A stretch of 64,000 nt of DNA from Maritalea myrionectae DSM 19524 (GCF_000423365.1 NZ_AUHV01000003.1:1-64000), one strand, 5' to 3'; counted from the stretch's first letter, positions 7,738-17,275 are shown. The notes: generated by a model from the sequence alone, not told the origin. Numbers and translations are program-made.

Positions 7738-9384
7738 TTAGCCCACCACTTTAAGCTCATGCACATCGCGCTCAAGCGCTGAAATGCTGGTGACAACCCG
7801 GTTGCGGCCCTTTGCCTTTGCATAAAACAAACGGTTATCCGCTTTCGCAAACACCTCTGCCGGGGACAAACCCGGCTCGGCATGCGCCACACCAATGCTT
7901 GCGGTCATCTCCAAACCTTGCGCCAAATCTGCCCAATCAAACTGCTCAACAGCGGCACGCAACCGTTCGCACACATTATAAATCTGAGTGGGCGTGGAAC
8001 TTTTCAGGATCAAGGCAAATTCTTCGCCACCGATGCGGCAAATAAGATCTGTGCCGCGGCAGCCATTGATCAAGCACTTTGCAACATTGCGCAGCACTTC
8101 ATCGCCCAATACATGCGAAAATGCGTCATTTACCGCTTTAAAATGGTCCAGATCGAGCACCGCAATGGCATATTTTGCATTTTGGCGGTTCGACAGCATA
8201 TCCATATGCTGATCAAATGCGCGGCGGTTGGACAGCCCGGTCAACGGATCGGTCATTGCTTCCTCTTTCAACCGCTCCATATCGCTAGATGCATCTTGCA
8301 GCAGCGATTTAACCCGCTCCATTTCTCGATTGAGCTCGTCAACCTTGCCCTGCCAATGGCCCTTTTCTGCCGTGCGACGCCGATATTCATTATGGAATGT
8401 CTTATGCATCGCCAAAGCGGACTTAAAGTCCCCAGCTGCTTCATACGCATTGCACAATCGCCGCATTGCATTTGCATAATTGTCTGCGGACGAAATATTC
8501 TTGGCTGTCTCAATGGCTTTTTGGCCAGCCTCCAACGCGGCTTCAATATTGCCACGCTTCTGTTCAAGGTCGCACACCGTATAATAGAGATGCACCCAGT
8601 TCCCCGGTGTCGCAATATCGCTCAAGCTGTACCAGTGTTCGATCCAGCGATCCGCCTCCTCAAAGCGACCAAAGTCCGCCATGAACTCAGCAAGATTGGC
8701 CGAGCCAACAAGCTCAACCCGTTTATTGCCCGAGGCATGCGCCAACTCGATCGATTCTCTTGTCTGCTCGAGGCCTTTTTTGAGCTTCGCCTTATGTCCC
8801 GCTGTGTCACCCTGCTCCAGCATGATTTCGCCAATGCGGGTATTTAAGAGACCCAAGTGAAGCACCAATGTTGCGGTAACGCGCGGCAAGTTAAACCGAT
8901 CAGCAATCATGATCGCTTCGTCGAGCATCGCTGCCGCCGCTTCAAATTTATCGCCGAAGATCAATGTAATGGCTTGTAAATCCATCGCCTTGAGCAAAAC
9001 ATCTGTCTGCTCCGGCTCGGTTGCCATGGACGCTGCCCGAGACGCTTCTTCATAACACTCGGAATCCAGGCCCATCTCAATCAACACGTTGGCGTAAACG
9101 GCACGCGCCCGCGCTTCCCGCACCTGATCGCCACGCTTCACAACGCGCTGCAAAATGCGCTGAACATATTCAATCGCTTCTTCGGAACGTCCAAGCCAGC
9201 CGAGCGCCATCGCGCACTGGATGCCCGCATCGCAAAATGCGTCTTCATGGGCACCGTCTGCTGCCATCGCAAAAGCTTGCTGCGCCAGCTCAAGCGCGTT
9301 TTGAAAATCGCCTATCTGGCCGTATTCAAGTGCATCTGCAAGTATTTGATCAATCTCAACCTGAGTAGTCCGCTGTGCACTCAT
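7738..9384 (-). CDS. TPR-like repeat protein with C-terminal GGDEF diguanylate cyclase
   Basis: A 548-residue protein without membrane segments. Residues ~1-330 are helical repeats of TPR type, a short coiled coil lies at ~335-370, and a GGDEF domain at ~375-540 begins with MTDPLTGLSNRRAFD. The active site reads GGEEF and an I-site RGTD stands five residues upstream, so it should make cyclic di-GMP with product inhibition. The TPR part probably senses a partner protein or peptide. The start ATG at 9384 has GGAG upstream. The next GGDEF gene (9686-11146) is on the same strand 300 bp upstream. Confidence 0.93.
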   Translation of the reverse strand: MSAQRTTQVEIDQILADALEYGQIGDFQNALELAQQAFAMAADGAHEDAFCDAGIQCAMALGWLGRSEEAIEYVQRILQRVVKRGDQVREARARAVYANVLIEMGLDSECYEEASRAASMATEPEQTDVLLKAMDLQAITLIFGDKFEAAAAMLDEAIMIADRFNLPRVTATLVLHLGLLNTRIGEIMLEQGDTAGHKAKLKKGLEQTRESIELAHASGNKRVELVGSANLAEFMADFGRFEEADRWIEHWYSLSDIATPGNWVHLYYTVCDLEQKRGNIEAALEAGQKAIETAKNISSADNYANAMRRLCNAYEAAGDFKSALAMHKTFHNEYRRRTAEKGHWQGKVDELNREMERVKSLLQDASSDMERLKEEAMTDPLTGLSNRRAFDQHMDMLSNRQNAKYAIAVLDLDHFKAVNDAFSHVLGDEVLRNVAKCLINGCRGTDLICRIGGEEFALILKSSTPTQIYNVCERLRAAVEQFDWADLAQGLEMTASIGVAHAEPGLSPAEVFAKADNRLFYAKAKGRNRVVTSISALERDVHELKVVG

Positions 9385-9685
9385 GAGATAATTGCTCCAA
9401 TTTCACTCCCTTAAACGTATCGCATGTCAATAAACAACTGCTTAAAAATACGCCTATGGCACGGTACATCGCCGCGCTCTTCTCGTTCTGAAGTGATGGG
9501 ATAGGCCAAGAACCTCCATTTTTAATAAACCCAGTTATTAAAAATGGAATAGTCACAATGGCAATTTCTTTTCTACCATATATTACAATGGGTTAGAAAA
9601 GCGCACTCGATCAATGGTGGGCGAAAAAATCTGAAAGGATTAATTAACCCACATACAACTTAACACGCCAACACCAAGTCGTGAT
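9385..9685. other. Intergenic region with AT-rich hairpin
   Basis: A 301-bp region between two GGDEF genes with no convincing ORF. It holds a perfect 13-bp inverted repeat (9516-9528 with 9535-9547, 6-base loop) that looks like a terminator stem, and the rest should contain the promoter of the TPR-GGDEF gene. Confidence 0.5.
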
Positions 9686-11146
9686 TTAGGCGGTTGCCGC
9701 CAAATCATCATCCTTGCGAGCAGCGTGGCAAGCTTGGCCACGACCATTGGACTTCGCCCGATAGAGCGCCTCGTCCGCACTGCGGATCACGGTCTTCGCC
9801 GTCATTGCATCATCGGGCCACCACGCAACGCCAATGCTGGCGCCAACCGCTGCTCGGCCATTGTCGAACACTACATCCTGACAAACGCTATCGATAAGGT
9901 TGTCACAAAGCATCATCACGCTTTCTTCGTCCAAGCCATCGCGCAAAAGAATAATGAACTCGTCACCGCCCACGCGTGCGGCCATGCCTTTATCACCGAT
10001 AATATCTGCAACTCGTCCTGCAACCGTTCGAATCACCGCATCACCGGCCGGATGTCCGTAGGTGTCGTTTACAAGTTTGAACTTATCCAGATCCATGCAC
10101 AAAATCGCACAACGATCTAATGCCCCTTCCGCAATGATCACATCCAACTCATTGTCGAACTGCAAACGGTTGGGCAAACCAGTCAATGCATCATGCTGGG
10201 CCAGAAAACGGTTCTTAGCCTCGCTTGTCTGCACTTGGTGTGCCACACGCCCATAGAGCAGCGCGATCGCACCTAGCCCCACCGCAATCGCACCCAGGAT
10301 AGACAAGAAAACAGGCAAAACATGGTTCCAAATGGTTTGTGACGGTTGGGCCACATTCCAGGTGGCCACCATCGGCGTTTCAGCTGATCCCCCAATCACA
10401 AGCGCCGTCGCCTGCGGCGAAGCGCTGCTCGCAGGCTGAATGTTAAAGTCATTCAATCCGAGTTGCGCGGAAATATCACCAAATAGCTCAGTAGATAGCG
10501 TATCAAAGGTCAACAGAATTCTAGGGTTGCCGTCGGGAACAGCAAGCTCAAAATCTGGCACAACAGCCTGCGCCACAACAATGCCGACCTGTCCCTCAAC
10601 AATACGGTAATCTGCGGCGTAAAGCGGCTTGTCCCCATAGATCGGGTCACCAAAGGTGGCAAAACCGTCACCACGCGCCTTCCGCAACGCAAAATAGCGG
10701 TCACGCGCCTCAACGATCAAATCTTGCTGGGCGTCAATCAATGCTTGCGCGTCGGTTGGCGCCATCAGCTCCCCTTCAAAAATGAACAGTTGCGGCATCC
10801 CATTTTCATCAACCAGCGCGGCTTGAGGCACATCATTGTCTTCCCAAAACCATTCCTGCATTTCGTCCTCGACGAATTCCAAGTCAATTTCGTCACCATA
10901 AACCGCCTCAACAGCGTCATCCCAGTAAGAGACCTCAGCTTGCACCGATGCGCTATACTGTTCTTGTAAGAGCACTTCATTGCGCACAAGGTGGCTTTCG
11001 CCATCCCACTGCACCTTATTGGCAACGTTTCCAGCAACATTCAAAATGTAAAAGTTGGAAAAGGCGAACGCCAAGACAATCAATCCGCTGATGGCATAAA
11101 TACCCATCGCAAGATTAAACTTCCGCACAAGATTACCAATAAACAT
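9686..11146 (-). CDS. CHASE4-type sensor diguanylate cyclase (GGDEF)
   Basis: A 486-residue membrane protein when started at 11146, which has GGGGGTGAG just upstream; a start at 11188 is possible but lacks this signal. A membrane segment at ~13-35 and another at ~285-310 flank a periplasmic domain with SYWDDAVEAV, reminiscent of CHASE4. The C-terminal GGDEF domain (HDALTGLPNR onward) has an intact GGDEF motif. The expected RxxD inhibitory site is not present (GDKG at that place), unlike the neighbouring cyclase. It should convert an extracytoplasmic signal into cyclic di-GMP. Confidence 0.9.
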   Translation of the reverse strand: MFIGNLVRKFNLAMGIYAISGLIVLAFAFSNFYILNVAGNVANKVQWDGESHLVRNEVLLQEQYSASVQAEVSYWDDAVEAVYGDEIDLEFVEDEMQEWFWEDNDVPQAALVDENGMPQLFIFEGELMAPTDAQALIDAQQDLIVEARDRYFALRKARGDGFATFGDPIYGDKPLYAADYRIVEGQVGIVVAQAVVPDFELAVPDGNPRILLTFDTLSTELFGDISAQLGLNDFNIQPASSASPQATALVIGGSAETPMVATWNVAQPSQTIWNHVLPVFLSILGAIAVGLGAIALLYGRVAHQVQTSEAKNRFLAQHDALTGLPNRLQFDNELDVIIAEGALDRCAILCMDLDKFKLVNDTYGHPAGDAVIRTVAGRVADIIGDKGMAARVGGDEFIILLRDGLDEESVMMLCDNLIDSVCQDVVFDNGRAAVGASIGVAWWPDDAMTAKTVIRSADEALYRAKSNGRGQACHAARKDDDLAATA

Positions 11147-11368
11147 GCTCACCCCCGATACCAATTTGGCGGCACTATAGGGTGGCAACCTTGAATCTTT
11201 GGCTAAGCAAACTGGTTGTTAAAGACTTAACAATAGCTGGACATGCGCGGTGCCGACTGGTGCACTTGCGCATAAACGTCCAACAAATATTTGACGCGGC
11301 GCGAACGCAACAAGCGTTTCAACGAAAACTGAACGGCACAAAAGCAGCACTACATCTGTAAGGGAGTT

Positions 11369-11442
11369 TGGAGCGGGTAGCGGGAATCGAACCCGCATAT
11401 TCAGCTTGGAAGGCTGCTGCACTACCATTGTGCTATACCCGC
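11369..11442 (-). tRNA. tRNA-Gly (UCC)
   Basis: A complete cloverleaf on the minus strand: acceptor GCGGGTA pairs with TACCCGC, the anticodon loop CTTCCAA gives UCC, the T-arm is GGTTCGATTCC, and CCA is encoded. It lies 13 bp from tRNA-Tyr, upstream of it in coordinate order but downstream in transcription. Confidence 0.96.
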
Positions 11443-11455
11443 AACGCAAGCTGAA

Positions 11456-11540
11456 TGGTGGAGGGGACTGGATTCGAACCAGTGTAGCCTAAGGCGCCAG
11501 ATTTACAGTCTGGTGGTATTAACCACTCACCCACCCCTCC
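11456..11540 (-). tRNA. tRNA-Tyr (GUA)
   Basis: An 85-base class II tRNA with a long variable arm; acceptor GGAGGGG pairs with CCCCTCC, anticodon loop CTGTAAA gives GUA, and CCA is encoded. It is followed by tRNA-Gly and is divergent from rlmB, the order usual in alphaproteobacteria ahead of tuf. Confidence 0.96.
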
Positions 11541-11749
11541 AAGCATTTCAGCACTCTTGAAGAAAGAGTCTTGTCAATTTCGTGACGAAACCAACGGCGC
11601 GATTTATGGTCACCAAGCCCGCTTCTGTCAACACCCAATCTGTTGTTTTTTTATGGTTCTTTCCACTTAAGTGAAGTTTTCCTCTTCCCCTCGCCCAATC
11701 TGTGCGATTGTTGCTGGACCCAAAGCCACAAAATCGCTACGCCATATTT

Positions 11750-12517
11750 ATGAACCAGAAAAAACGCTTTGACCCGAAAACTTATAAGAAACGCCCCAAC
11801 AAGCGCCTCCCCGCTGATGATGGGCAGCTCTACATTTATGGGCTGCACCCGGTTATCGCCGCGCTGGCCAACACCAATCGCTTCAAACACACGCTTTATG
11901 CGACACCCAATGCCATTTCCAAATTGGAAGAGGCGGGCGCGAACATTTCGGTCAAGGTCAAAGACGTCACACCGAAAAAGCTGGATGAAATGCTGGGCAC
12001 TGACGCGGTGCACCAAGGCGTTGCCCTGCACGTCAAACCGATTGAGCGCGATGCACTAAAGGATTTGCACGAAAAATCACTGGTTGTGGTGCTGGACCAA
12101 ATCACCGATCCGCACAATGTTGGCGCCATCCTGCGTACAGCCTGCGCCTTCGGGGCAGACGCGGTGATCACCACTATGCGCTTTGCGCCGCAGGAAACCG
12201 GTGTTTTGGCCAAGTCCGCATCCGGCGCCCTTGATTACACCTCACTGATTGAGGTGAAAAATCTCGGCAACGCCATCCAAGAACTTCAAAATCATGGTTT
12301 CACCTGCCTTGGGTTCGATTCGGAGGCAGAAACCGCCCTCACCCCAGACCTTAAGTCAGAGAAACTTGCGATTGTCCTGGGCGCTGAAAATAAGGGCCTG
12401 CGCCAGCGTACGCGCGACCTGTGCGACCAAATGGTCAAGCTGGATATGCCCGGGCCGATCAAATCGCTCAACGTTTCAAATGCAGCGGCAATCGCCTTGT
12501 TTGCCGCAACTTCATAA
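11750..12517 (+). CDS. rlmB: 23S rRNA (guanosine-2'-O-)-methyltransferase RlmB
   Basis: A SPOUT/TrmH-family 2'-O-methyltransferase of 255 residues from the ATG at 11750; a GTG at 11702 would add 16 non-conserved residues. It has a basic N-terminus, the substrate-binding domain beginning YIYGLHPVIAAL, then SPOUT motifs DQITDPHNVGAILRTA (~115-130), IVLGAENKG (~205) and SLNVSNAAAIALF (~235-247) that make the knotted SAM site. It modifies a conserved guanosine (G2251 in E. coli numbering) of 23S rRNA. Divergent from the tRNA-Tyr/Gly pair. I cannot fully exclude another TrmH-family specificity. Confidence 0.9.
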   Translation: MNQKKRFDPKTYKKRPNKRLPADDGQLYIYGLHPVIAALANTNRFKHTLYATPNAISKLEEAGANISVKVKDVTPKKLDEMLGTDAVHQGVALHVKPIERDALKDLHEKSLVVVLDQITDPHNVGAILRTACAFGADAVITTMRFAPQETGVLAKSASGALDYTSLIEVKNLGNAIQELQNHGFTCLGFDSEAETALTPDLKSEKLAIVLGAENKGLRQRTRDLCDQMVKLDMPGPIKSLNVSNAAAIALFAATS

Positions 12518-12558
12518 TAAACACGTTGAGGCGCAAACAAAGCAAAGGCGAAAAGCCA

Positions 12559-13629
12559 ATGGCTGCATTTGGACGATTGCTTCTTGCCCTTGTGGCTCTC
12601 CTTCTAGCATTTCCCGCTTTCGCACAATCGGAACTGATCGAGGAAAAACTGAACCAGTTCTTGGCCGAGCAACAGGTCGAAGGCGCCGCATTCTGGGCCC
12701 ATGTGGACGGGACAACCTTCGAAGTATCGGTTGGGTATGCGGATCGGGACAAGCAGATTGAAACCACGGCTAAAACGCGATTCTATATTGCCTCTTCCGG
12801 CAAAATGATGACCGCAGCGGCCATTCTGCGCCACGCAGAGCGGGGCAAATTACAGTTGGATGGCCGCGCCTGGCCCCACATCAAAGACTTGGACAACATT
12901 GAACAACTCGAGAATGCGGATCAGGTTACCATCCGCCAGTTGCTCCAACATACATCTGGTTTGGCCGAATATTTGACCGATGATTTTATTGACGAGAGCA
13001 TGGCCATCCCCATCAAACGCTGGTCACCAGCCGAAGCGCTTACATTTGCTTATGACGAGCCTGCCGCATTCGCGCCGGGTACAGATTTTGAGTATACCAA
13101 CACCAACTATGTATTGCTGGGCCATATTTTAGCTCAGCTGGATGGCAGCCTCGAACAGTCGTTAGAAAAACATATCTTTCGCAACGCCGGGATGACGGCA
13201 AGCACGGTTGGCGCCAATGCGAGGGAAAAGAACCTAGCGCACGGCTATGACATCTCTGGCGCCGATGCGAGCCAGATGGCTTGGGCCAGCACACTTGGCG
13301 ATGGCCCCGTGGTCACCACTGCTGCAGATTTGGGGCGATTTTTGCGGGTATTGTTTGAATCACAATCCATATTGACGCCAGACATGCTGGCTCAAATGCG
13401 CACCGGCTCACCATCAAATCCCAGCTATGGGCTGGGTATAGGCATAGAAAGCGATAGATGGGGCGTTTGGCTTGGTCATTCTGGTGCCTATGAGGGGTAC
13501 GAATCTTTTGAGCGTCATGATCCAGAACACGACGCGACCTTGGTCTTGCTGATCAATGGAAATCCCATCAACGAATCTTATTTTTTGGGCGTGGCAGCGG
13601 ATATGCTTTTTGAAATCACCTCCCGGTAG
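12559..13629 (+). CDS. Serine hydrolase of the beta-lactamase / DD-peptidase fold
   Basis: A 356-residue exported protein. The ATG at 12559 has AAGGCG upstream and gives a signal peptide (MAAFGRLLLALV..., cleavage after FAQ ~23). Active-site motifs of class C/DD-peptidase folds are present: SSGK (Ser79-Lys82), EYTNTNY (YxN) and HSGAYEG (HxG). Such proteins include esterases, D-aminopeptidases and class C-like hydrolases, and resistance to beta-lactams should not be assumed. It starts 41 bp after rlmB on the same strand. Confidence 0.88.
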   Translation: MAAFGRLLLALVALLLAFPAFAQSELIEEKLNQFLAEQQVEGAAFWAHVDGTTFEVSVGYADRDKQIETTAKTRFYIASSGKMMTAAAILRHAERGKLQLDGRAWPHIKDLDNIEQLENADQVTIRQLLQHTSGLAEYLTDDFIDESMAIPIKRWSPAEALTFAYDEPAAFAPGTDFEYTNTNYVLLGHILAQLDGSLEQSLEKHIFRNAGMTASTVGANAREKNLAHGYDISGADASQMAWASTLGDGPVVTTAADLGRFLRVLFESQSILTPDMLAQMRTGSPSNPSYGLGIGIESDRWGVWLGHSGAYEGYESFERHDPEHDATLVLLINGNPINESYFLGVAADMLFEITSR

Positions 13630-13692
13630 GCTATACCTACCCATCAAACACACACTTGGCTTATCGCCAGACGTGTACCGAAGCTGAAAGGC

Positions 13693-13711
13693 GGTCGCGC
13701 CAATAGCGACC
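13693..13711 (+). promoter_or_regulatory. Small hairpin just before the spermidine-synthase-like gene
   Basis: A 6-bp inverted repeat (13693-13698 with 13706-13711) ends six bases before the ATG at 13717, where a ribosome binding site should be; no clear one is seen. It may influence initiation, or be chance. Confidence 0.25.
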
Positions 13712-13716
13712 ATGAT

Positions 13717-14436
13717 ATGAGCCGACTTTTCGAAGAACTAGACTACTGCCCCACCCCCATCGGCCCGCTTAGCCTACGACGACGCCACGACCCTGCGCTC
13801 AATATCGATGTGTATGAGATCATGCTGGGCGACGAATATCTGATGACCAGCCTTTTCACCGATTCAGAAGTTGCACTGGGCGCCCAAGGCACGGCGGCTT
13901 GTGAGGGCGAGAAACTCGACATCGTGGTGGGCGGTTTGGGGCTCGGCTATACGGCTGAAGCGGTTTTAGAGAACGAGAATGTGGCGAACCTGTTGGTGGT
14001 CGACTATTTGCCGCCCGTCATTGAGTGGCACAAATCAGGCATCCTACCGATGGGCAGGAGAGTGTCCGGTGATACCCGCACAAGGCTGATCGCAGGCGAC
14101 TTTTTCGCCATGGCCGCAGGCAACGGTTTTGACCCCGAACAGCTCAATCGCCGCTTTGATGCAATCCTTGCGGATATTGATCATGCGCCCGACAATTTGC
14201 TTGATGACCGCAGCGACAGCTTTTACCAACCCGAGGGTCTACGCGCCCTCTCGAGACACATCAAACCTGGCGGCATATTCGGCCTTTGGTCAAACGATGC
14301 AACCGACCAGCGGTTCGTTGATCGCTTAAGCACTGTCTTCGCCTCAGTCTGGGCAGAGCCTGTGCACTTTAGCAACAAAGTCACCGGCCAGGCTTTTGAG
14401 CAGACCGTTTATCTGGCACGCACAGCCGCGGAATAA
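13717..14436 (+). CDS. Spermidine synthase-like SAM-dependent methyltransferase-fold protein
   Basis: A 239-residue protein with a Rossmann fold: glycine loop VVGGLGLGYTAEAVL (~69-83), acidic residue ending the second strand in LLVVDYLPP, and ILADIDHAPD where aminopropyltransferases carry their catalytic Asp. It resembles the spermidine-synthase-like group that often lacks the full polyamine-binding set, so aminopropyl transfer is not assured. No speD-like partner is next to it. Cytoplasmic, apparently monocistronic. Confidence 0.72.
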   Translation: MSRLFEELDYCPTPIGPLSLRRRHDPALNIDVYEIMLGDEYLMTSLFTDSEVALGAQGTAACEGEKLDIVVGGLGLGYTAEAVLENENVANLLVVDYLPPVIEWHKSGILPMGRRVSGDTRTRLIAGDFFAMAAGNGFDPEQLNRRFDAILADIDHAPDNLLDDRSDSFYQPEGLRALSRHIKPGGIFGLWSNDATDQRFVDRLSTVFASVWAEPVHFSNKVTGQAFEQTVYLARTAAE

Positions 14437-14495
14437 GATTTATACACAATCTCTTATTCGAATATTTTCATGTATTGATTCAACGCAGCGTGAAG

Positions 14496-15839
14496 CTAGG
14501 CGTCTGACGTAAGGTTCAGTTTTGTCGGCACACCATTTGAGATCGCCCAGAACCCCATCTGCCTCTTAATCAAGACCAACAAGGCAATGATCGACACCAA
14601 TGTTGCCAACACCGTTGCTGTCGCGGCCCCAACAATGCCGAAGGGCGGCACAAGCGCAAGATTGAGCAATAAATTGAGGCCGAGCGTCGCGACCAAAACG
14701 ACTGACATCTGTTTTTGCCCCCCGGTCATCGCCATGCAATATTTGGCTGCCGCGGTGAAACTTTGCAGCAACACGCCAAATGCCAAAATGATCATGGGCA
14801 AATAGGCATCCGCATATACCGGGCCAAACAAAGAGAGCAGCACCCCACCGCCGATAAGCAAAACAACGAAGCCGGCTAATGTCGGCCAAAAGGCGAGATT
14901 GGCAAAATGGTGCGTCAACTGGCGCACCTTATCCATATCGCCCCGTCCAAAAGCGGCGGCGATAGGTTTTCCAGCACTGGCGCTGATCGCAAATGTCACA
15001 AAACTGAGCAAAGCAGCGATTTTGGTGCCCACAAAATAGACCGCCAAATCCGCAGGCGTCACATAGAATTTGAGCACCAGTATATCTGTGTTGGCCAGCA
15101 ATAGATTATAGGCCTCAACCGCCGTCAGCGGCAGCGCCGTCATCAACCAAACCCGGTTTAACCCCACTTCACGCGGCGCCTGCTCGGTGCACGCGCTAAG
15201 CGTGCCGCGCATAAATGACCATTGCCATAAAAGCGGCAGCAAAAGCGCAATGAGGGAAATGTAGACCAGATGCACAGCATTTAGCGTCCACCCGCTTAAT
15301 ATCAGTACGGCTACCCCTAGAAGGATGAGAATCGGACGAAATAGATATGCTGGCGCATAAGCGACAACATTTCGGCCAAATCCACGCGCAACGCCCTTCC
15401 CAACTTCTGTCAATGTGAAGAGCGGAATGCAAAATGCGCCAATCAATAAGGCTGGGCGGAAGATAGGTTCAACAATATGCTCAGGCGCAAAAAAACTAAC
15501 CGCAAACATGAGGCAAGTCGCTAAAAACGCCACAAGCAAGCCTACAATAGCGGCATAACGGGTAAAAAGACTGAGATGGCTTTGCTTTTGCTGATCTTGG
15601 TATGTCGCGACAAATTTGGTTGCCGCAACAGGCAACCCAATGCCAGAGAACGTCCCCAGCAGCACGATGATGGTCCAAGCAAAAACGTAAACGCCATACT
15701 GAGCTGGCTCGATCAAGCGCGCCAAAGCAATGTGCGACAAGAATCCGATCCCTGCCCCACCCAAGCGCACCCCAAGGGTCGCAATCGAAGCAAATCCGGA
15801 TGTTGTTCTAAATTTTGAAAAGGCGCGCGCGAGTGCCAA
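14496..15839 (-). CDS. Polysaccharide flippase (MOP superfamily, Wzx-like)
   Basis: A 447-residue membrane protein with 12 or more hydrophobic segments, starting with SKFRTTSGFASIATLGVRLGG and the FAWTIIVLLGTFSGIGLP stretch seen in O-antigen and capsule flippases. Predicted to move lipid-linked sugar or a similar amphiphile across the inner membrane. It follows the ATP-grasp gene by 15 bp on the same strand, so the two are co-transcribed. No glycosyltransferases or polymerases are near, so it is not in a classical polysaccharide locus. Confidence 0.85.
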   Translation of the reverse strand: MALARAFSKFRTTSGFASIATLGVRLGGAGIGFLSHIALARLIEPAQYGVYVFAWTIIVLLGTFSGIGLPVAATKFVATYQDQQKQSHLSLFTRYAAIVGLLVAFLATCLMFAVSFFAPEHIVEPIFRPALLIGAFCIPLFTLTEVGKGVARGFGRNVVAYAPAYLFRPILILLGVAVLILSGWTLNAVHLVYISLIALLLPLLWQWSFMRGTLSACTEQAPREVGLNRVWLMTALPLTAVEAYNLLLANTDILVLKFYVTPADLAVYFVGTKIAALLSFVTFAISASAGKPIAAAFGRGDMDKVRQLTHHFANLAFWPTLAGFVVLLIGGGVLLSLFGPVYADAYLPMIILAFGVLLQSFTAAAKYCMAMTGGQKQMSVVLVATLGLNLLLNLALVPPFGIVGAATATVLATLVSIIALLVLIKRQMGFWAISNGVPTKLNLTSDA

Positions 15840-15853
15840 TAAACTATCGCCCT

Positions 15854-17215
15854 TTAGCTAACCTTGCGGTCTTTTTCCGGCTGTTTGTCAAATTGAGAAT
15901 CAAGTTGATGCTCAACACCAAGGCTAACATATTGTTGGTCGTCACGCCGCGATGGCAAAACCCGCCGCTCAGGCTTGCCTTGTTTAAACCATTTGCTGCG
16001 CCGCAAAAACCGACCGCCCAACGCCACATATTCAAATAGTGCTGGCCGCAAATCATCCCAAACAAAACTATCAGAGACCTCAACACGACGTGCACAACGC
16101 CACATATGTTTGAGCGTTTCTGAAATGGCGAACAAGGGGAAATATCGATTCGACCGCTCTTTGTCTTCCATATAATGGATCAACGACAACATCAGGTTTC
16201 GGCCAACAATACCTTCCCGGTAATCAGTTTTAAAAACGCGATTCTCCGGCAAATTGACATCCAAAAACATCGCAGGAAAATCAATGCCGAGCGCCAGTGG
16301 TAAAGGCATTGACCCCCATGGCCGCGCATTCACCTCAAGCAGCACCCATTCGCCACTATCGACAGACTGCCGAAATTCATACATTGCCAAGCCATTTAAA
16401 CGCACAGCCTCAGAAAGGCGCGTAACTGCATCCAACAGGTCAGCGTCCAGCGCCTCACTGATGCGCACTGAACTGGAACCACCACCTGGCTTTTCTGTAA
16501 TGCGCCGATGCTGGAATGCACTGATAATTTTCCCGTCGCGCGCTGCCACGGACACCCCTAGGCCAGACGCCTCTCCAGCTTGTGGGAAAATTTGCTCAAC
16601 AAAGTAGGCGTTCTCATCGTCGATCGCCGCAAGCGCACGTTCAAGCGCGGCCTTGGACTTAATCGCCACCACATCGCCCCGCACCTCAAGGCTCTGCGCG
16701 GAATAAGAACGACGCGCCTTCAGCATTAGCGGCAAGCCATATCGCTCAACCAACAAGTCCGCACGGCTGCCCGAATCTACGGCCTCGCCCTTTGCCACCG
16801 CGATATCGAGGCTGTTCGCCAGATCACGGGTTTCGATTTTGTCGAAGAATTGGGTCATCGCCAGATCACCGGGGTGAGCAATCTTCACGCCCGACAGCCT
16901 GTCGCGCTGCGCATAAAGCGGCAGCAATGATCGTTCACAACATGGAATGACCAGGTCATATTTGTGCTTTTCTTGCAGTCCCTGAATGGAACTCAACCAG
17001 CTTTTGGTCCAACTGCCCACGCGCGGCAAATAGTGCACTTGCTTGATGTATTTCGACGCCAAAGCTGGCGCGTGCCAGTCAAAAGGTGCGGCATGTATCT
17101 CCACGCCAAGGCGGCCAAGTGAACGTGCGCTCGCCAAAAAGGAGCGCATATCATCGCCAATCAGCAACACACGCGTTTGCCTTTTTCCTTTTTGCGGCAC
17201 TTTATTCCCTGACAT
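15854..17215 (-). CDS. ATP-grasp superfamily ligase
   Basis: 453 residues from the ATG at 17215 (AGAGG upstream); an in-frame start at 17254 adds 13 residues without support. An N-terminal Rossmann-like region (RVLLIGDDMRSFLASARSLGR) is followed by an ATP-grasp core: LMLKARRSYSAQS (~175), FVEQIFPQAGEASGLGVSVA (~220), and LLEVNARPWGSMPLPLALG (~305) with the metal-binding Glu and Asn. It should form an amide or related bond using ATP and a carboxylate such as an amino acid. The pairing with a flippase suggests it decorates or builds an exported sugar or lipid, an inference only. Confidence 0.85.
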   Translation of the reverse strand: MSGNKVPQKGKRQTRVLLIGDDMRSFLASARSLGRLGVEIHAAPFDWHAPALASKYIKQVHYLPRVGSWTKSWLSSIQGLQEKHKYDLVIPCCERSLLPLYAQRDRLSGVKIAHPGDLAMTQFFDKIETRDLANSLDIAVAKGEAVDSGSRADLLVERYGLPLMLKARRSYSAQSLEVRGDVVAIKSKAALERALAAIDDENAYFVEQIFPQAGEASGLGVSVAARDGKIISAFQHRRITEKPGGGSSSVRISEALDADLLDAVTRLSEAVRLNGLAMYEFRQSVDSGEWVLLEVNARPWGSMPLPLALGIDFPAMFLDVNLPENRVFKTDYREGIVGRNLMLSLIHYMEDKERSNRYFPLFAISETLKHMWRCARRVEVSDSFVWDDLRPALFEYVALGGRFLRRSKWFKQGKPERRVLPSRRDDQQYVSLGVEHQLDSQFDKQPEKDRKVS

Positions 17216-17275
17216 CCAACACACCTCTGTCCACGCTCGCGACCAAAAGATCACAAACGAGTTAAATAACTAGAA

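Noticed and set aside
7882-8847. A 321-codon plus-strand frame opposite the TPR-GGDEF gene
   Set aside because: Antisense to a protein with intact TPR and GGDEF motifs; no motif of its own.
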